This document shows positions 26,011 through 35,533 of a DNA stretch of 64,000 bases, piece by piece (the stretch's first letter is position 1; each line of letters starts with the position of its first letter). Under the pieces are notes generated by a model. The model was given only the letters and a program-made list of their open reading frames with translations, ran no database searches and was not told where the DNA came from. Source of the stretch: JANNSO01 sp964485395. Its GTDB lineage: Bacteria > Spirochaetota > Spirochaetia > Treponematales > UBA12059. The DNA is taken from positions 62,001-126,000 of the forward strand of contig CAZAJF010000004.1 of assembly GCA_964485395.1 (NCBI GenBank), in the 5' to 3' direction. A program made the translations under genes and the position numbers.

Positions 26011-27822
26011 TTAGAATAGATCTTCCAGCTGCGATATCAGGCTGCCTACGTAATCTACGGCTACCTTGATGGGCGCGGGCGTGGACATGTCCAATCCGGC
26101 CATGGCCAGCAGTTCCTTGGGCGGCAGCGTACCTCCGGCCTTGAGAACCTTGAGCCAGCGGTCCGCCGCGGGCTTTCCCTCTTCCGAAATAGCGCGTGAT
26201 ATTGCCGTGGCCGCGGAGAGGCCCGCGGAGTAGGTATACGGATACAGGCCCATGTAATAATGCGGCTGCCGCATCCAGGTCATGCCGGCGCCGTCGTCGA
26301 TGGCCACCGAGTCGCCCCAGAAGGTCCGCAGCACTTCGAGCTTGGCGCCGCACAGCGACTTGGCGGTAAGGGGCACGTCCTTCTCGGCCATGTCGTAGAC
26401 GCGCCTCTGGAATTCAGCCTCTAAGAGATGCGTTACGAAATTATGATAGTAGGTGCCCAGGAGCTGGAGGATTACCCAGCGCTTCATGCGGCTGTCCTGC
26501 GTTTTTTTCATGAGGTACTCGCCCAGGAACATCTCGTTGATGGTTGACGGCGCCTCCACGAAATACGTGGAAGGCCGCGTGTCAAAGACCCGCTGAGAGG
26601 CGTTGGCGAGCGTAAAGTGGCCGGCGTGGCCCAGCTCGTGCGCAAGCATGAAGGCGGAGCGCATGTTTTCCTGATAGGTTATAAGAATATATGAATGCGA
26701 GCCGTAGGGCGAGGCGCAGAATGCGCCGGTCGCCTTGCCTACGTTGTCCGCGAAGTCGATCCAGCGCTCGGCGAAGGCTTTCTTGATGATGGCGCTGTAG
26801 TCGTCGCCGAGAATCTTCATGGCTTCCACCAGGGTATTCTCTATTTCGGGGATCGTGGCCGCGGGCTTGAAATCCGGGTCGAGAGGAGCCTTGAGGTCGT
26901 AAAAGGACATCTCCTGCAATCCAAGCTGCTTTTTCATGAGCTTGGCGAGCCGGCGCATGTGCGGGGCCAACTCCGTATAGATCAAGTCTATCTGCGCGTT
27001 GTACATGTCCACGGGAACCTTGTGCGGCTCGAGCAGCATATGCGTGGCGGATTCGTATCCGCGCGCCTTGCTCAGGGCTACGTGCTTGAGGACCTCGGTG
27101 GAATAGACGGCGGCGTAGGTATTCTTGTAGCGCTCCAAGGTCTTCACGAACGACGCGTAGGCGTTTTTTCGAAGCGGCGCATATCGGGAATACTCGTAGT
27201 TGGACTCGAACAGCGCGAAGGAGTTGGGCAGGGTCTTGCCTTCATGATCCACAAAATCCGCGAACACCATGTCAGCGGCCTTGCTAACGCTGTAAATCCT
27301 GTAAGGAGCGCCGGTCAATTCGCCGATCGACGCCAGCGTCTTCTCGGTTTCGGCGGACAGCTGGTGGGCTTTCTTGTCATAGATGTCGTCAAGGTATATC
27401 TTGAAGGTTGCAAGCTCGGCGCAGTCCGCATACAGCTGCGCGTATGCTTTTTCGTCCAGCGCGGTTATTTCGGAATCTATAAACGACATGGACGACTGGA
27501 AGCTCGTCATGATGCCGTCGAAGAACATGCCGCGTTCCTGGTTTTTCGGGTCTATCCCATCCTCCGCCTGTTTCAGCCCGGCATAGGTACTGAGCTGCGT
27601 GAGCTTTACGGAGGTACGCTCCAGGATAAGCAGGCAGTCGTTGAGCGTCTTCCCGTCCCTGCAGAGATGCCCCTGATAGGCGACGATTGCCTTGAGTTCC
27701 TGTTTTGCCGTTTCGATGGAATCGAGCCAAGCCTGTTCGTTCTTAAAAAGGTCGCAAAGGTTCCATGTAAGCTTTTCATCGACTTGAGACCTCAACGGCC
27801 GTGTATTTGCGGTAGTACCCAT
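26011..27822 (-). CDS. pepF: Oligoendopeptidase F, M3 family
   Basis: About 603 residues from ATG 27822, which follows AGGGGGA; this matches the usual PepF length, whereas the longer reading adds 16 unsupported residues. It is a zinc metallopeptidase that cuts peptides of roughly 7-17 residues in the cytoplasm. The zinc motif is HELGHAGH in AFMLAHELGHAGHF. The start DEKLTWNLCDLFKNEQAW is typical of PepF. Confidence 0.95.
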   Translation of the reverse strand: MGTTANTRPLRSQVDEKLTWNLCDLFKNEQAWLDSIETAKQELKAIVAYQGHLCRDGKTLNDCLLILERTSVKLTQLSTYAGLKQAEDGIDPKNQERGMFFDGIMTSFQSSMSFIDSEITALDEKAYAQLYADCAELATFKIYLDDIYDKKAHQLSAETEKTLASIGELTGAPYRIYSVSKAADMVFADFVDHEGKTLPNSFALFESNYEYSRYAPLRKNAYASFVKTLERYKNTYAAVYSTEVLKHVALSKARGYESATHMLLEPHKVPVDMYNAQIDLIYTELAPHMRRLAKLMKKQLGLQEMSFYDLKAPLDPDFKPAATIPEIENTLVEAMKILGDDYSAIIKKAFAERWIDFADNVGKATGAFCASPYGSHSYILITYQENMRSAFMLAHELGHAGHFTLANASQRVFDTRPSTYFVEAPSTINEMFLGEYLMKKTQDSRMKRWVILQLLGTYYHNFVTHLLEAEFQRRVYDMAEKDVPLTAKSLCGAKLEVLRTFWGDSVAIDDGAGMTWMRQPHYYMGLYPYTYSAGLSAATAISRAISEEGKPAADRWLKVLKAGGTLPPKELLAMAGLDMSTPAPIKVAVDYVGSLISQLEDLF

Positions 27823-28011
27823 ATAATCCCCCTGTTTTTCCTGTTTGAGGAGCATTGTCCCGAAGCGCAATCAGGGTAGCACCAATACAAACCCTAGGCA
27901 AGGAAAAAATCGGCCGCCAATTCCAAAAAACAGTATCCGCCCATCAAAATTAAAGCGGAGAGACCTTAGACTTTGCATGATTGATCGATTATCTTTGTTA
28001 CAGAGGTTGAA

Positions 28012-29226
28012 ATGCCAAATACCGCCAGGAACTCGAAAAACGATATTACCAGCGACCCCGGACCTCTTTTTAAAAAACATGCTACGCAAGCCCTGCTCGC
28101 CATTGTCGTGGTCTCTTGCCTGGGAGTCCTTGTTTTCAATCTCCTCATAGAAGGCGGATTAAGCGACAGTCGGGTGATCAACAGATCGGGTCGGCAACGC
28201 ATGCTCAGCCAAATCCTGGTGAAGGAAGCAAGCCTGCTTTCCATGTCCATCGATTTTTCTTCGGAAGATATGCATCTGCGACGGCTGCGGGAGAATCTCC
28301 TGGCCTTTGAAACCTGGCAAAAGGCTATCACGGAACGTGATCCGGAGATGGGGCTCGGAGGCAAAAGCTCCACCGATGCCGTCAATGGACTTTCGAGGGT
28401 TAAACCGAGTTTTGAAAAACTTGTCGCCGCCTTGCGCGCGTTTGCCGAGTTCCGGGGAAGCAAGCAGGAGTGGTCGTCGTCCAAGACGGTCATGCTGAAT
28501 CAGGTATTGGAGGTTGAGGAAGCATTCGTGTCCGGGATGGATTCCGTCACACTTATCTTCGAACAAGATACCAGGAGGCATATGAACCGGTACCGATTCG
28601 CGCAGGCAATAATCTTCCTGTCGACGATCGTCACCTTGCTCCTCGTCAATCGCCGGATTTTCCGTCCATTCGCGGGCAAGCTTTCCGAGTACTTTAAAAA
28701 GCTCGACAATGCCCTGGCGATACTGCGCGACCAGGCGGCCACGGATCCTCTTACCGGACTTTTCAACCGGCGGAGCGGGATGGTTTTCCTGGAGATGGAA
28801 TACGGCAGGGCAAAGCGCGAAGAAAGCGATATGTCCGTTATTTTCACCGATCTCGACAATCTCAAGACGATCAACGACACCTACGGCCACGAGGCGGGAG
28901 ACTCCATGATCCTGAGATTCACCGACGCCATCCAATCTGTAATACGCACGTACGACCACGCTTTCAGGAACGGAGGCGATGAATTTATAATCATTTTCGG
29001 CGGAACCTCCAGGGAGGCAAGGCGGCTCGTGGAGCGCCTGGAGAGAAAGCTGGCCCAGGCGCCCATGCCGGAGCGCCAAACCTGGGGGGTTTTATTTTCC
29101 TGGGGTATTTCGTCGCTGGGCGAGGACAAGATACAAAATCCGGAAGATTTCGTCAAACTATCGGATGCACGCATGTACGTGCAGAAACGGGCCAAGAAAA
29201 TCAGTCATGGGGAGGTAAACAGATGA
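28012..29226 (+). CDS. Membrane diguanylate cyclase with a PilJ/NarX-like sensor
   Basis: 404 residues. Membrane helices at about 26-48 and 195-215 bracket a periplasmic helical sensor that starts INRSGRQRMLSQ, the signature of the PilJ/NarX type. A GGDEF domain follows (DPLTGLFNRR, FTDLDNLKTINDTYGHEAGD). The active-site GGDEF is intact at 321-325 and the inhibitory I-site RTYD lies at 312-315, so it should make c-di-GMP with product feedback. GAGG precedes the ATG. Its stop overlaps the next start (ATGA), tying it to the hemerythrin-PAS protein. Confidence 0.93.
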   Translation: MPNTARNSKNDITSDPGPLFKKHATQALLAIVVVSCLGVLVFNLLIEGGLSDSRVINRSGRQRMLSQILVKEASLLSMSIDFSSEDMHLRRLRENLLAFETWQKAITERDPEMGLGGKSSTDAVNGLSRVKPSFEKLVAALRAFAEFRGSKQEWSSSKTVMLNQVLEVEEAFVSGMDSVTLIFEQDTRRHMNRYRFAQAIIFLSTIVTLLLVNRRIFRPFAGKLSEYFKKLDNALAILRDQAATDPLTGLFNRRSGMVFLEMEYGRAKREESDMSVIFTDLDNLKTINDTYGHEAGDSMILRFTDAIQSVIRTYDHAFRNGGDEFIIIFGGTSREARRLVERLERKLAQAPMPERQTWGVLFSWGISSLGEDKIQNPEDFVKLSDARMYVQKRAKKISHGEVNR

Positions 29227-30446
29227 GCGGGTTTTTAACGGCGGAGGCCCTCAAGGTACGGCGGGCCGAACAACTGAAGGCCATAATCGGCAAGCTGTCC
29301 AGCGGCGCGCTGCCCTCGGAAGTAAAGAAAGAGTTCCATGATTTGATACGGGACGCCGACGCGCTGGAGGTTGCCGCCCTCGAGCAGTCGCTTATCGAGG
29401 GCGGCATGCCGGTAGAGGAAGTACAGCGGCTGTGCGAGGTGCATGCCGACGTTTTCAAGGCGGGCCTCGAGCGCGGCCAGCGGGCGGAACGCATGCCGGG
29501 GCATCCGGTGCATACGTACATGGCCGAAAACCGGGAAGCCCGCAAACGCATCGGGGCGCTTCTGCGCGCCTGCGTTTTCGGGGGGCTCGGCGCAATCGCT
29601 GCGGCAGTCGAGTCGCTCAAGCCCGAAATCATACATTTCGAGCGCAAGGAAAACCAGCTATTTCCCTACCTCGAGCAAAAAGGATTTACAGGCCCGTCCA
29701 AGGTCATGTGGGGGAAGCACGACGAAATCCGCGCGGTTTTCAAGGAACTTGCCGAGACTCTGGCCAGTGGAAACCTGCCAGCCGCGCGGCGGCAATCGCG
29801 CGATCTTGCCCGCAGGATTCGCATGATGATCTTCATGGAAGAAAAAATACTTTTCCCCAACGCCCTCAAGAAGCTGTCGGACGCCGATTGGGCAAGCGTG
29901 CGCAACGGTGAGGACGCCATCGGCTTTGCCTGGGTGCGGCCGGGTGCGGAATGGGATCCGGCGTTGGCAAGCGCCTCGCCCCAGAAGGCGATGTACGCAA
30001 ACTTCGAGGCCGCTGCCGCCGACGCGGTAAAAAAACTCGATGCGCCGATTCCGCTGTCCGTGGGTTCCCTGCCCCCCGCTTACCTTGACCTTATCCTTAA
30101 AAACCTGCCTCTGGACGTATCGTTCGTGGACGCGGACGACAAGGTCATGTATTATTCCGACTCCCCACACCGGGTCTTTCCGCGCAGCCCCGGCATTATC
30201 GGGCGGGCAGTGCAGAATTGCCATCCCCCCAAAAGCGTCCATATCGTGGAAAAAATACTTGAGGCTTTCAAGAACAAGGAGAAAGACAAGGCGGATTTCT
30301 GGATAGAGATGAACGGCCGATTCATCATGATTTCCTATAAAGCCATCTATGACGACGAAGGGAAGTACCTTGGGACCCTTGAAATGAGCTGGGACGCCAC
30401 CGACATCAGGAAGCTGGAAGGACAGCGGAGACTGCTGGACTGGTAA
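29223..30446 (+). CDS. DUF438-hemerythrin-PAS sensor protein
   Basis: 407 residues. N-terminal DUF438 (about 5-80); a hemerythrin-like four-helix domain with candidate iron ligands in HPVHTYMAENR, EIIHFERKENQLFPYLE, GKHDEIR and FMEEKILFP; and a C-terminal PAS domain (LPLDVSFVDADDKVMYYSDS). Hemerythrin domains bind a di-iron centre that reacts with oxygen or nitric oxide. Co-translation with the diguanylate cyclase, and the cytochrome c and nitrite reductase genes beyond, suggest sensing of oxygen, nitrite or NO. The ligand is inference. Confidence 0.88.
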   Translation: MSGFLTAEALKVRRAEQLKAIIGKLSSGALPSEVKKEFHDLIRDADALEVAALEQSLIEGGMPVEEVQRLCEVHADVFKAGLERGQRAERMPGHPVHTYMAENREARKRIGALLRACVFGGLGAIAAAVESLKPEIIHFERKENQLFPYLEQKGFTGPSKVMWGKHDEIRAVFKELAETLASGNLPAARRQSRDLARRIRMMIFMEEKILFPNALKKLSDADWASVRNGEDAIGFAWVRPGAEWDPALASASPQKAMYANFEAAAADAVKKLDAPIPLSVGSLPPAYLDLILKNLPLDVSFVDADDKVMYYSDSPHRVFPRSPGIIGRAVQNCHPPKSVHIVEKILEAFKNKEKDKADFWIEMNGRFIMISYKAIYDDEGKYLGTLEMSWDATDIRKLEGQRRLLDW

Positions 30447-30474
30447 GCCGGGCGTATCGACTTCGGGGTTGCGC

Positions 30475-30503
30475 TTGACCAGAGCTTCCGCCTCGGGTAG
30501 GGT
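30475..30503 (+). promoter_or_regulatory. Promoter of the resB-ccsA operon
   Basis: TTGACC (30475-30480), 17 bases, TAGGGT (30498-30503). The ATG at 30513 is nine bases beyond the -10 box, so the leader would be only a few bases. Confidence 0.55.
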
Positions 30504-30512
30504 ATCGCCATC

Positions 30513-31460
30513 ATGAATCGAATCATAAGGTTTCTGGCATCGGTAAAACTGGCCGTTGCATTGATAGCCCTTCTCGCGCTGCTCTGCGGCATAGCCACGC
30601 TGGTGCCCCAGGGGCTGGAGGAATCGTGGTACCATACCGCATATCCCGAAGCCCTTGCCCGCATCGTCATCGCCACGGGATACCACGGCTTCTTTTCGTC
30701 CCCGCTGTTCATGCTATGCAGCGGCTTATTTTTTATTAACCTGCTTGCGTGCACGCTGCGTCGATTCCTGGCGCAGCTCAAGCGCGGAACAAAGGGTCGC
30801 TACGGTCCCGACATCCTGCATACCGGAATACTGGCGCTGATAGCCACAGCCGCGTTCTCCGGCTTTTTTCGCGTCTCGGTACCCATAGAGCTCGCCGTGG
30901 GAGACGGCATCGCGCTGGATGGCGGAATCTCCGTGCAGGTAACGGCCATCAAGGCCGCTACGCATCCGGACGGCCGCCCCAAGGATTGGGTCACGAACGT
31001 GAATATCGTCACGCCGCTGCGCCCGGACGGCTTTGAAGGCGTTATTCGGGTAAACAAGCCGCTTTCCATCGCCGGAGCCAGCCTGCACCAATACTCGTGG
31101 AAGCAAGGCGACGTGGCCAGAATCCTCGCCGAAGGCAGCCCCAAGCTCCTCGAGTCCGGCGCGTCCATCACGCTTGCGGACGGACGGAACGTTACCTGGA
31201 CCGCGGACCTCGTGAGCACAGGTACGCAAACGAGGGCCGCGGGCCTGCTCATCGGCCATGAGGCGATCGGGCTGCTGCCCGGCCAGGAACATGCCGGGGT
31301 TCGGCTGGAATCCATCGGATACCTCGAGCGAACGGTATTGCTCGCAAGCCGGGACCGGGCGTACGCGTATGTCGCGATTTCTTTTTTGATAATTTGCGTC
31401 GGTCTCATAGTGCTGGCGATCGACCGGTTTCAATCGATACTCAAGGAGAGACAGCCATGA
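30513..31460 (+). CDS. resB: Cytochrome c biogenesis protein ResB/Ccs1
   Basis: 315 residues, shorter than many ResB but with the essential parts: FLASVKLAVALIALLALLCG and VPQG at the N-terminus, further helices near 60-80 and 105-122, a periplasmic domain with PLSIAGASLHQYSWKQGD, and a final helix VAISFLIICVGLIVLAI. ResB with CcsA forms system II, which attaches haem to apocytochrome c outside the membrane. Overlaps ccsA by ATGA. Confidence 0.9.
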   Translation: MNRIIRFLASVKLAVALIALLALLCGIATLVPQGLEESWYHTAYPEALARIVIATGYHGFFSSPLFMLCSGLFFINLLACTLRRFLAQLKRGTKGRYGPDILHTGILALIATAAFSGFFRVSVPIELAVGDGIALDGGISVQVTAIKAATHPDGRPKDWVTNVNIVTPLRPDGFEGVIRVNKPLSIAGASLHQYSWKQGDVARILAEGSPKLLESGASITLADGRNVTWTADLVSTGTQTRAAGLLIGHEAIGLLPGQEHAGVRLESIGYLERTVLLASRDRAYAYVAISFLIICVGLIVLAIDRFQSILKERQP

Positions 31461-32254
31461 TCGCAACACTGGGATTCATCGCCATCATCGCGGCCGCCGT
31501 TGCCTGCGCCGTGGGCATGTTCAAAGGCAGGAAGGAATCCGTATCCTCCATAGCGCTCGCGGCCGCCTGCGCCGCGCTGTTTACGCAGCTGGCCCTACGG
31601 AGCGTAAGCATAGGGTTCCCAGCTCTTACCGGCATGTTCGAGTCCCTGGTATTTTATTCGCTGGTGGTCTGCCTTGTGGCGCTGCTCTACGGCTTGACCA
31701 AAAAAAACGCGCCGGTGCAGGGGCTTCACTTCGGGTTGATCATGGTGGCGCTCGTGCTTCTCGCGCTCGCCAGCTCACCCATAGCTCCAAAAGCCGTTCA
31801 GCCGCCCATGCCCGCCCTGCGCTCCGGCTGGCTCGTGGCCCACGTTGCGCTCAGCTTTATCGGCGAGGCGTTCTTCGCCTTTTCCTTCGTGGCCTCCATC
31901 ATGATACTCGCGCGCCGGAACCGTTCGGCGCAGGATGCCCCAGCCGATGCGAAACGCTACGATCGGCTCGCCTACCTGTCTGTCGTCGTGGGATATCCGG
32001 TGTTTACCATCGGCGCCTTAATTTTCGGCGCCGTATGGGCACAGTCGGCCTGGGGCAGATGGTGGAGCTGGGACCCCAAGGAAACCTGGGCGCTGGTGAC
32101 GTGGTTCCTGTATACCGCCTACCTGCATGTCCGACTGATCATGAAAAAAGACGGCAGGCTGCTCGCATGGATCAATGTCCTGGGCTTTGCCTGCACGCTC
32201 TTTACGTTCTTCGGCGTCAACTTCCTGCTGGCCGGACTGCATTCATACCGCTGA
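31457..32254 (+). CDS. ccsA: Cytochrome c biogenesis protein CcsA/ResC
   Basis: 265 residues from ATG 31457, which overlaps the resB stop and follows AAGGAGAG. Multi-pass membrane protein with the haem-handling WWD motif WGRWWSWDPKETWAL and flanking histidines (LVAHVALSF, YLHVRLIM). It carries and presents haem to ResB. The only multihaem cytochrome in the window, NrfA, lies convergently 22 bases downstream and is the likely client. Confidence 0.93.
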   Translation: MIATLGFIAIIAAAVACAVGMFKGRKESVSSIALAAACAALFTQLALRSVSIGFPALTGMFESLVFYSLVVCLVALLYGLTKKNAPVQGLHFGLIMVALVLLALASSPIAPKAVQPPMPALRSGWLVAHVALSFIGEAFFAFSFVASIMILARRNRSAQDAPADAKRYDRLAYLSVVVGYPVFTIGALIFGAVWAQSAWGRWWSWDPKETWALVTWFLYTAYLHVRLIMKKDGRLLAWINVLGFACTLFTFFGVNFLLAGLHSYR

Positions 32255-32276
32255 CGCCGGATCGCTGCTTAAATAA

Positions 32277-33557
32277 TCAGCGGATGGTTTTGGCCAATGC
32301 GGCCGCGTCTTTTCCCGCCTCCAAGGCAATGGACAGATTTTCAAGAGCGCCCACGGGGTTATGAAAACCCATGGAGTTGGCGCTGGCTGTGTAATCCCAG
32401 AACCACTGGGCTTTGCGCACGAGCTCCCGGGCTTTGACCAATTCCGACGAAGCGGGGGCGCGTTTCACTGCCATAGCTATTGCGTCATGCGCCTCAGCCA
32501 CGGCGTTGCCCGCGCGCTTTTGGGCGGCAAATACGGTATCCTGCCTTGTTTTCGTCTGAGCAAGCAGCCATTCGGGGGTTTTATTCCTATGGCATTGGAT
32601 GCAGGACGATTCTATGTTTTTAAGCGGGCTGGTTATATGATGGCTCCGAACTTTTGTGCCCTCGATAACGCTTTTAGGCATGTGACATGTCGAGCAGCTT
32701 ACTTGCGACTGACCATGGACGCCGGCTGAGTACTCCTCGAAATCCGGGTGTTGCGCCTTGAGGAGGCGTGCACCGGAATCTGTGTGGGTAAAATCACCGT
32801 CGAATCCGCTGGGCTTGCCTTCATAATAGGTCCAAACAGCGCTAGCTCCCAAGCCGTTCGCCCAGGGAAACACCACTTTGGTGCTTACCGGCTCAAAATA
32901 ATACTCGGAATGGCATTGAGCGCATACATAGGTTTCCATCTGGCTTCTGGTAGCTTTGGACAAGTCTATGCCGGTTTTGGCTGCAGCCTCTATGAATCCG
33001 GGCTGCACGACGCGCAAATACCCGTTGGAAGGATCATGACAGGTGAGGCAATCGATGCCCGGATGAGAGTCCTTGGCGAGTTCGGCCAGAGGCTTTTTGG
33101 CGTATTCCCACCCCTGGCTGGCAAAAATATCCGCAATATCGCTAGTCTTGCATGAAAGGCAGGCGCCCGGAGTTTTTTCGCCAATCCTTTTGGATGCCAA
33201 CAGATCCTCAAGCGCATATACATGACCGCGATCTTCCGCGTAATCCTTTAAAAAAGGACTTCCTTTAAAGTTGGTGGAGATTTCTGGCAGAAGCTCCACG
33301 CGCTGAAATTGTACGGATCCGCCATATCCGGTAGGAGAAGGTGCCATCAGCTTGTTTGATTCGTTCATCTTAACTTCAAGCGGGAAACGCTTTGCCCATT
33401 GGCTGGCAGTCGGGCCGTTTGCCTCTACCGTTGCGGCGCTTACCGCATCCTGCGGTACCGCAGCCGGAGGTTTTGGGCGCGAGCAGGAAAAAAGAAACAA
33501 AGCCGCTATGGCTGCCGCGAGTGAAAGGCCGATGGTGAAGAATCGTGACTTTCTCAT
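32277..33557 (-). CDS. nrfA: Cytochrome c552 nitrite reductase (pentahaem), lipoprotein form
   Basis: 426 residues. Five haem motifs: CLSCK at 133-137 (the lysine-ligated catalytic haem of NrfA), CLTCH 170-174, CAQCH 212-216, CSTCH 288-292 and CIQCH 319-323, plus KVRSHHITSPL. NrfA reduces nitrite to ammonium with six electrons. The signal peptide has a lipobox ending FLFSC (Cys25), so the enzyme is probably anchored, which is unusual because most NrfA are soluble. No nrfH or nrfB electron donor is adjacent. AAGGAG precedes the ATG. Confidence 0.95.
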   Translation of the reverse strand: MRKSRFFTIGLSLAAAIAALFLFSCSRPKPPAAVPQDAVSAATVEANGPTASQWAKRFPLEVKMNESNKLMAPSPTGYGGSVQFQRVELLPEISTNFKGSPFLKDYAEDRGHVYALEDLLASKRIGEKTPGACLSCKTSDIADIFASQGWEYAKKPLAELAKDSHPGIDCLTCHDPSNGYLRVVQPGFIEAAAKTGIDLSKATRSQMETYVCAQCHSEYYFEPVSTKVVFPWANGLGASAVWTYYEGKPSGFDGDFTHTDSGARLLKAQHPDFEEYSAGVHGQSQVSCSTCHMPKSVIEGTKVRSHHITSPLKNIESSCIQCHRNKTPEWLLAQTKTRQDTVFAAQKRAGNAVAEAHDAIAMAVKRAPASSELVKARELVRKAQWFWDYTASANSMGFHNPVGALENLSIALEAGKDAAALAKTIR

Positions 33558-33638
33558 CCTGAAGGCTCCTTGTACGGTAATATCCCTAACTATAACTGAT
33601 TCCTTTTTTTTTCACCAGCGAAAGCCGATATTACAAGT

Positions 33639-35024
33639 ATGAATCATCGTAATAAAACAGGGAGACCAAGGCGCCATACGGCAGCACCGGCCTTCGTTCT
33701 ACTTTTTCTGTGCGTTGCATATCGGATTCAAGCCGATACGCAATTTCCCCCATTGGGCGGAGACAGGGACATTTCCAAGGCAGCCGACTCGGCCGATATC
33801 AGGGCGCGCCTTTGGGAGCCTGTGCTCAGCGTACCCATAACGGAAGCCGTTACCCAAAAAGAGCGGATGGAAACAAACGCGTGGGGAAACTGGAAAATTA
33901 AATACGCCCGCACCAAAGAATCGCTGTACACGATAATAATCCCGCAACGCGGCGGGCTCTGGGCGGATTATGCCCAAGGCAGCTGGATATTGAAACGGTC
34001 CATGAAAGACGGCTCCTGGATTCAAGCCAAGGTATTCCTGAGAAGCGACCCTGGCACCTTCATTCGTCTGTATCCGTTCGGCAAGCGCGTTCAGATGGAC
34101 GTCGTCGCTTACAACGGAGTTCTGTACCGCGAGATTATCCTGCCCATGAGCTTCGATCAGATCGTGCGCGAGCCCTTATCCAAACTCGTCGCGCTCAGTG
34201 CCGATATCGTGGACTGGTCCATGTTTTCGCCCAGCCCATCGCTATTCGCGGAACTACGTCGATTCATCGAGGCGGTGCGCAAAGAATTACCGGGATTACG
34301 CTATGCCGAAGACGGCGCCATCGACGAAAACGGCACAGCTGTCAGCATTGCCAGCCTTACGCCGCAAGGCAAGAACCCGGGATTGAATTGCTCGGGCTTT
34401 CTCAAGTGGATGGTTGACGGCATGATCTACCCTCTTTCCGGTTCGTATCTATCGATTCCCGGGCTCAAGGCGCACATGCTGGAGGTTCGGGGATCGGGCT
34501 TCACGGAACCGTACGAAGAGCTCCTGGACCCATTTTTCGGCCTTGACTGGAGCAGGGCCCTGGCCCAAGCCGCGTGGTCCGTGCTCTACGCGGGCATCGT
34601 GGAATCCCCCGTGGCCCACGACGTAAGCGCTCCCGCCTTCGCCCTCATCGCCGGCGCGGCGGACCCGATAAACGGCGGCAGCCTCTACGAAGCCTACAGC
34701 GACAATTTCAGCGATGCCGGAATTCCGCTTAGAGGCCTCAAAGCCTTCTTGTTCATGTTGGCAAGCGCGGAGCCCGGACGCATGTATTTCGCCGAATTCA
34801 ACGCTCGCGACGCGAAAGGCCCCACCTTACGCAGGTATTTCCATGTTGCGGCGATATTGCCCTATTTCGACGAACAGGGAATTTTCCGGGTTACGGTATT
34901 CGAAAGCGCCGCCGAAACCTCGCTGGAACGAATCATGGGCGACAGGAACTATGAGTTCGTCAAGCTGATACGAATGCCCGTATTGGCGCAGTTTCAGCCT
35001 CCCCGCCTTGTTCCCATGGATTGA
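33639..35024 (+). CDS. Secreted protein with an NlpC/P60-like Cys-His core
   Basis: 461 residues with an N-terminal signal segment (FVLLFLCVAYRIQA). The centre has LNCSGFLKWMVDGM, close to the DCSGF motif around the catalytic Cys of NlpC/P60 peptidases, and about 150 residues later RYFHVAAILPYF, which could supply the His. N-terminal 180 residues are beta-rich and unassigned. It may be a divergent wall hydrolase or a spirochaete-specific envelope protein. The ATG has no ribosome site and GATATT lies six bases upstream, a weaker leaderless candidate. Confidence 0.55.
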   Translation: MNHRNKTGRPRRHTAAPAFVLLFLCVAYRIQADTQFPPLGGDRDISKAADSADIRARLWEPVLSVPITEAVTQKERMETNAWGNWKIKYARTKESLYTIIIPQRGGLWADYAQGSWILKRSMKDGSWIQAKVFLRSDPGTFIRLYPFGKRVQMDVVAYNGVLYREIILPMSFDQIVREPLSKLVALSADIVDWSMFSPSPSLFAELRRFIEAVRKELPGLRYAEDGAIDENGTAVSIASLTPQGKNPGLNCSGFLKWMVDGMIYPLSGSYLSIPGLKAHMLEVRGSGFTEPYEELLDPFFGLDWSRALAQAAWSVLYAGIVESPVAHDVSAPAFALIAGAADPINGGSLYEAYSDNFSDAGIPLRGLKAFLFMLASAEPGRMYFAEFNARDAKGPTLRRYFHVAAILPYFDEQGIFRVTVFESAAETSLERIMGDRNYEFVKLIRMPVLAQFQPPRLVPMD

Positions 35025-35048
35025 CACCGACAAAATCAGTTCTTCTCT

Positions 35049-35076
35049 TGCCAAAAGGCTATTTCGCGTTATTATT
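35049..35076 (+). promoter_or_regulatory. Promoter of the small Cys-rich protein
   Basis: TTGCCA (35049-35054), 16 bases, TATTAT (35071-35076), about 27 bases before the start codon with AGAGG in the leader. Confidence 0.6.
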
Positions 35077-35103
35077 AAGAACACTATATGAAAGAGGATG
35101 GCC

Positions 35104-35451
35104 ATGGGCGACCAGGAATTACTTGTATTGGCAAAAAAATTGATTGACGCGGGGATACAGCTTAACGCGATTTACGAACCGATAGGTTGCCTCTTCACCC
35201 TCAAACTTTCGGATTTACCACCGTTTATGGAAGATAAAGACTCTTTTTTTGCCTCGGAATGCGGCTTGGATAAAGCGACGTATCTCAGCTGGAAAACATA
35301 TGTCCGGGAAGGCTGCCCGTGCACGGTACAAGGGAAACGGGGCCCGTGCAAGCGCCAAGCCGCAAAAACAAGCTCTATCTCCCCCCAGGAATTCGCCCTC
35401 AGAAAAAGGGAAGGCTCCCTGGTCTGCTCGAGGCACGCCAAGAAAAATTAG
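35104..35451 (+). CDS. Small Cys-rich protein of unknown function
   Basis: 115 residues from ATG 35104; ATG 35098 is adjacent to the AGAGG ribosome site and so less likely. No signal peptide. Cysteines occur in PIGCLF, ASECGLD, EGCPCTV, RGPCKRQ and LVCSRH, and the CPC..C..C grouping in the basic second half suggests a metal-binding or DNA-binding fold. No family recognised. It has its own promoter and a strong terminator, so it is a single-gene unit. Confidence 0.65.
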   Translation: MGDQELLVLAKKLIDAGIQLNAIYEPIGCLFTLKLSDLPPFMEDKDSFFASECGLDKATYLSWKTYVREGCPCTVQGKRGPCKRQAAKTSSISPQEFALRKREGSLVCSRHAKKN

Positions 35452-35468
35452 TATTCGCGCACGGGAAT

Positions 35469-35507
35469 AAAAAACGCCGGTCGGGCATCAACCCGATCGG
35501 CGTTTTT
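35469..35507. terminator. Bidirectional terminator
   Basis: AAAAACGCCGGTCGGG pairs with CCCGATCGGCGTTTTT across a CATCAA loop, with one G-T wobble. A-run and T-run on either side let it serve the convergent genes on both strands. Confidence 0.9.
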
Positions 35508-35533
35508 ATTTGATGCGGTATCCGCTGAAAGTC

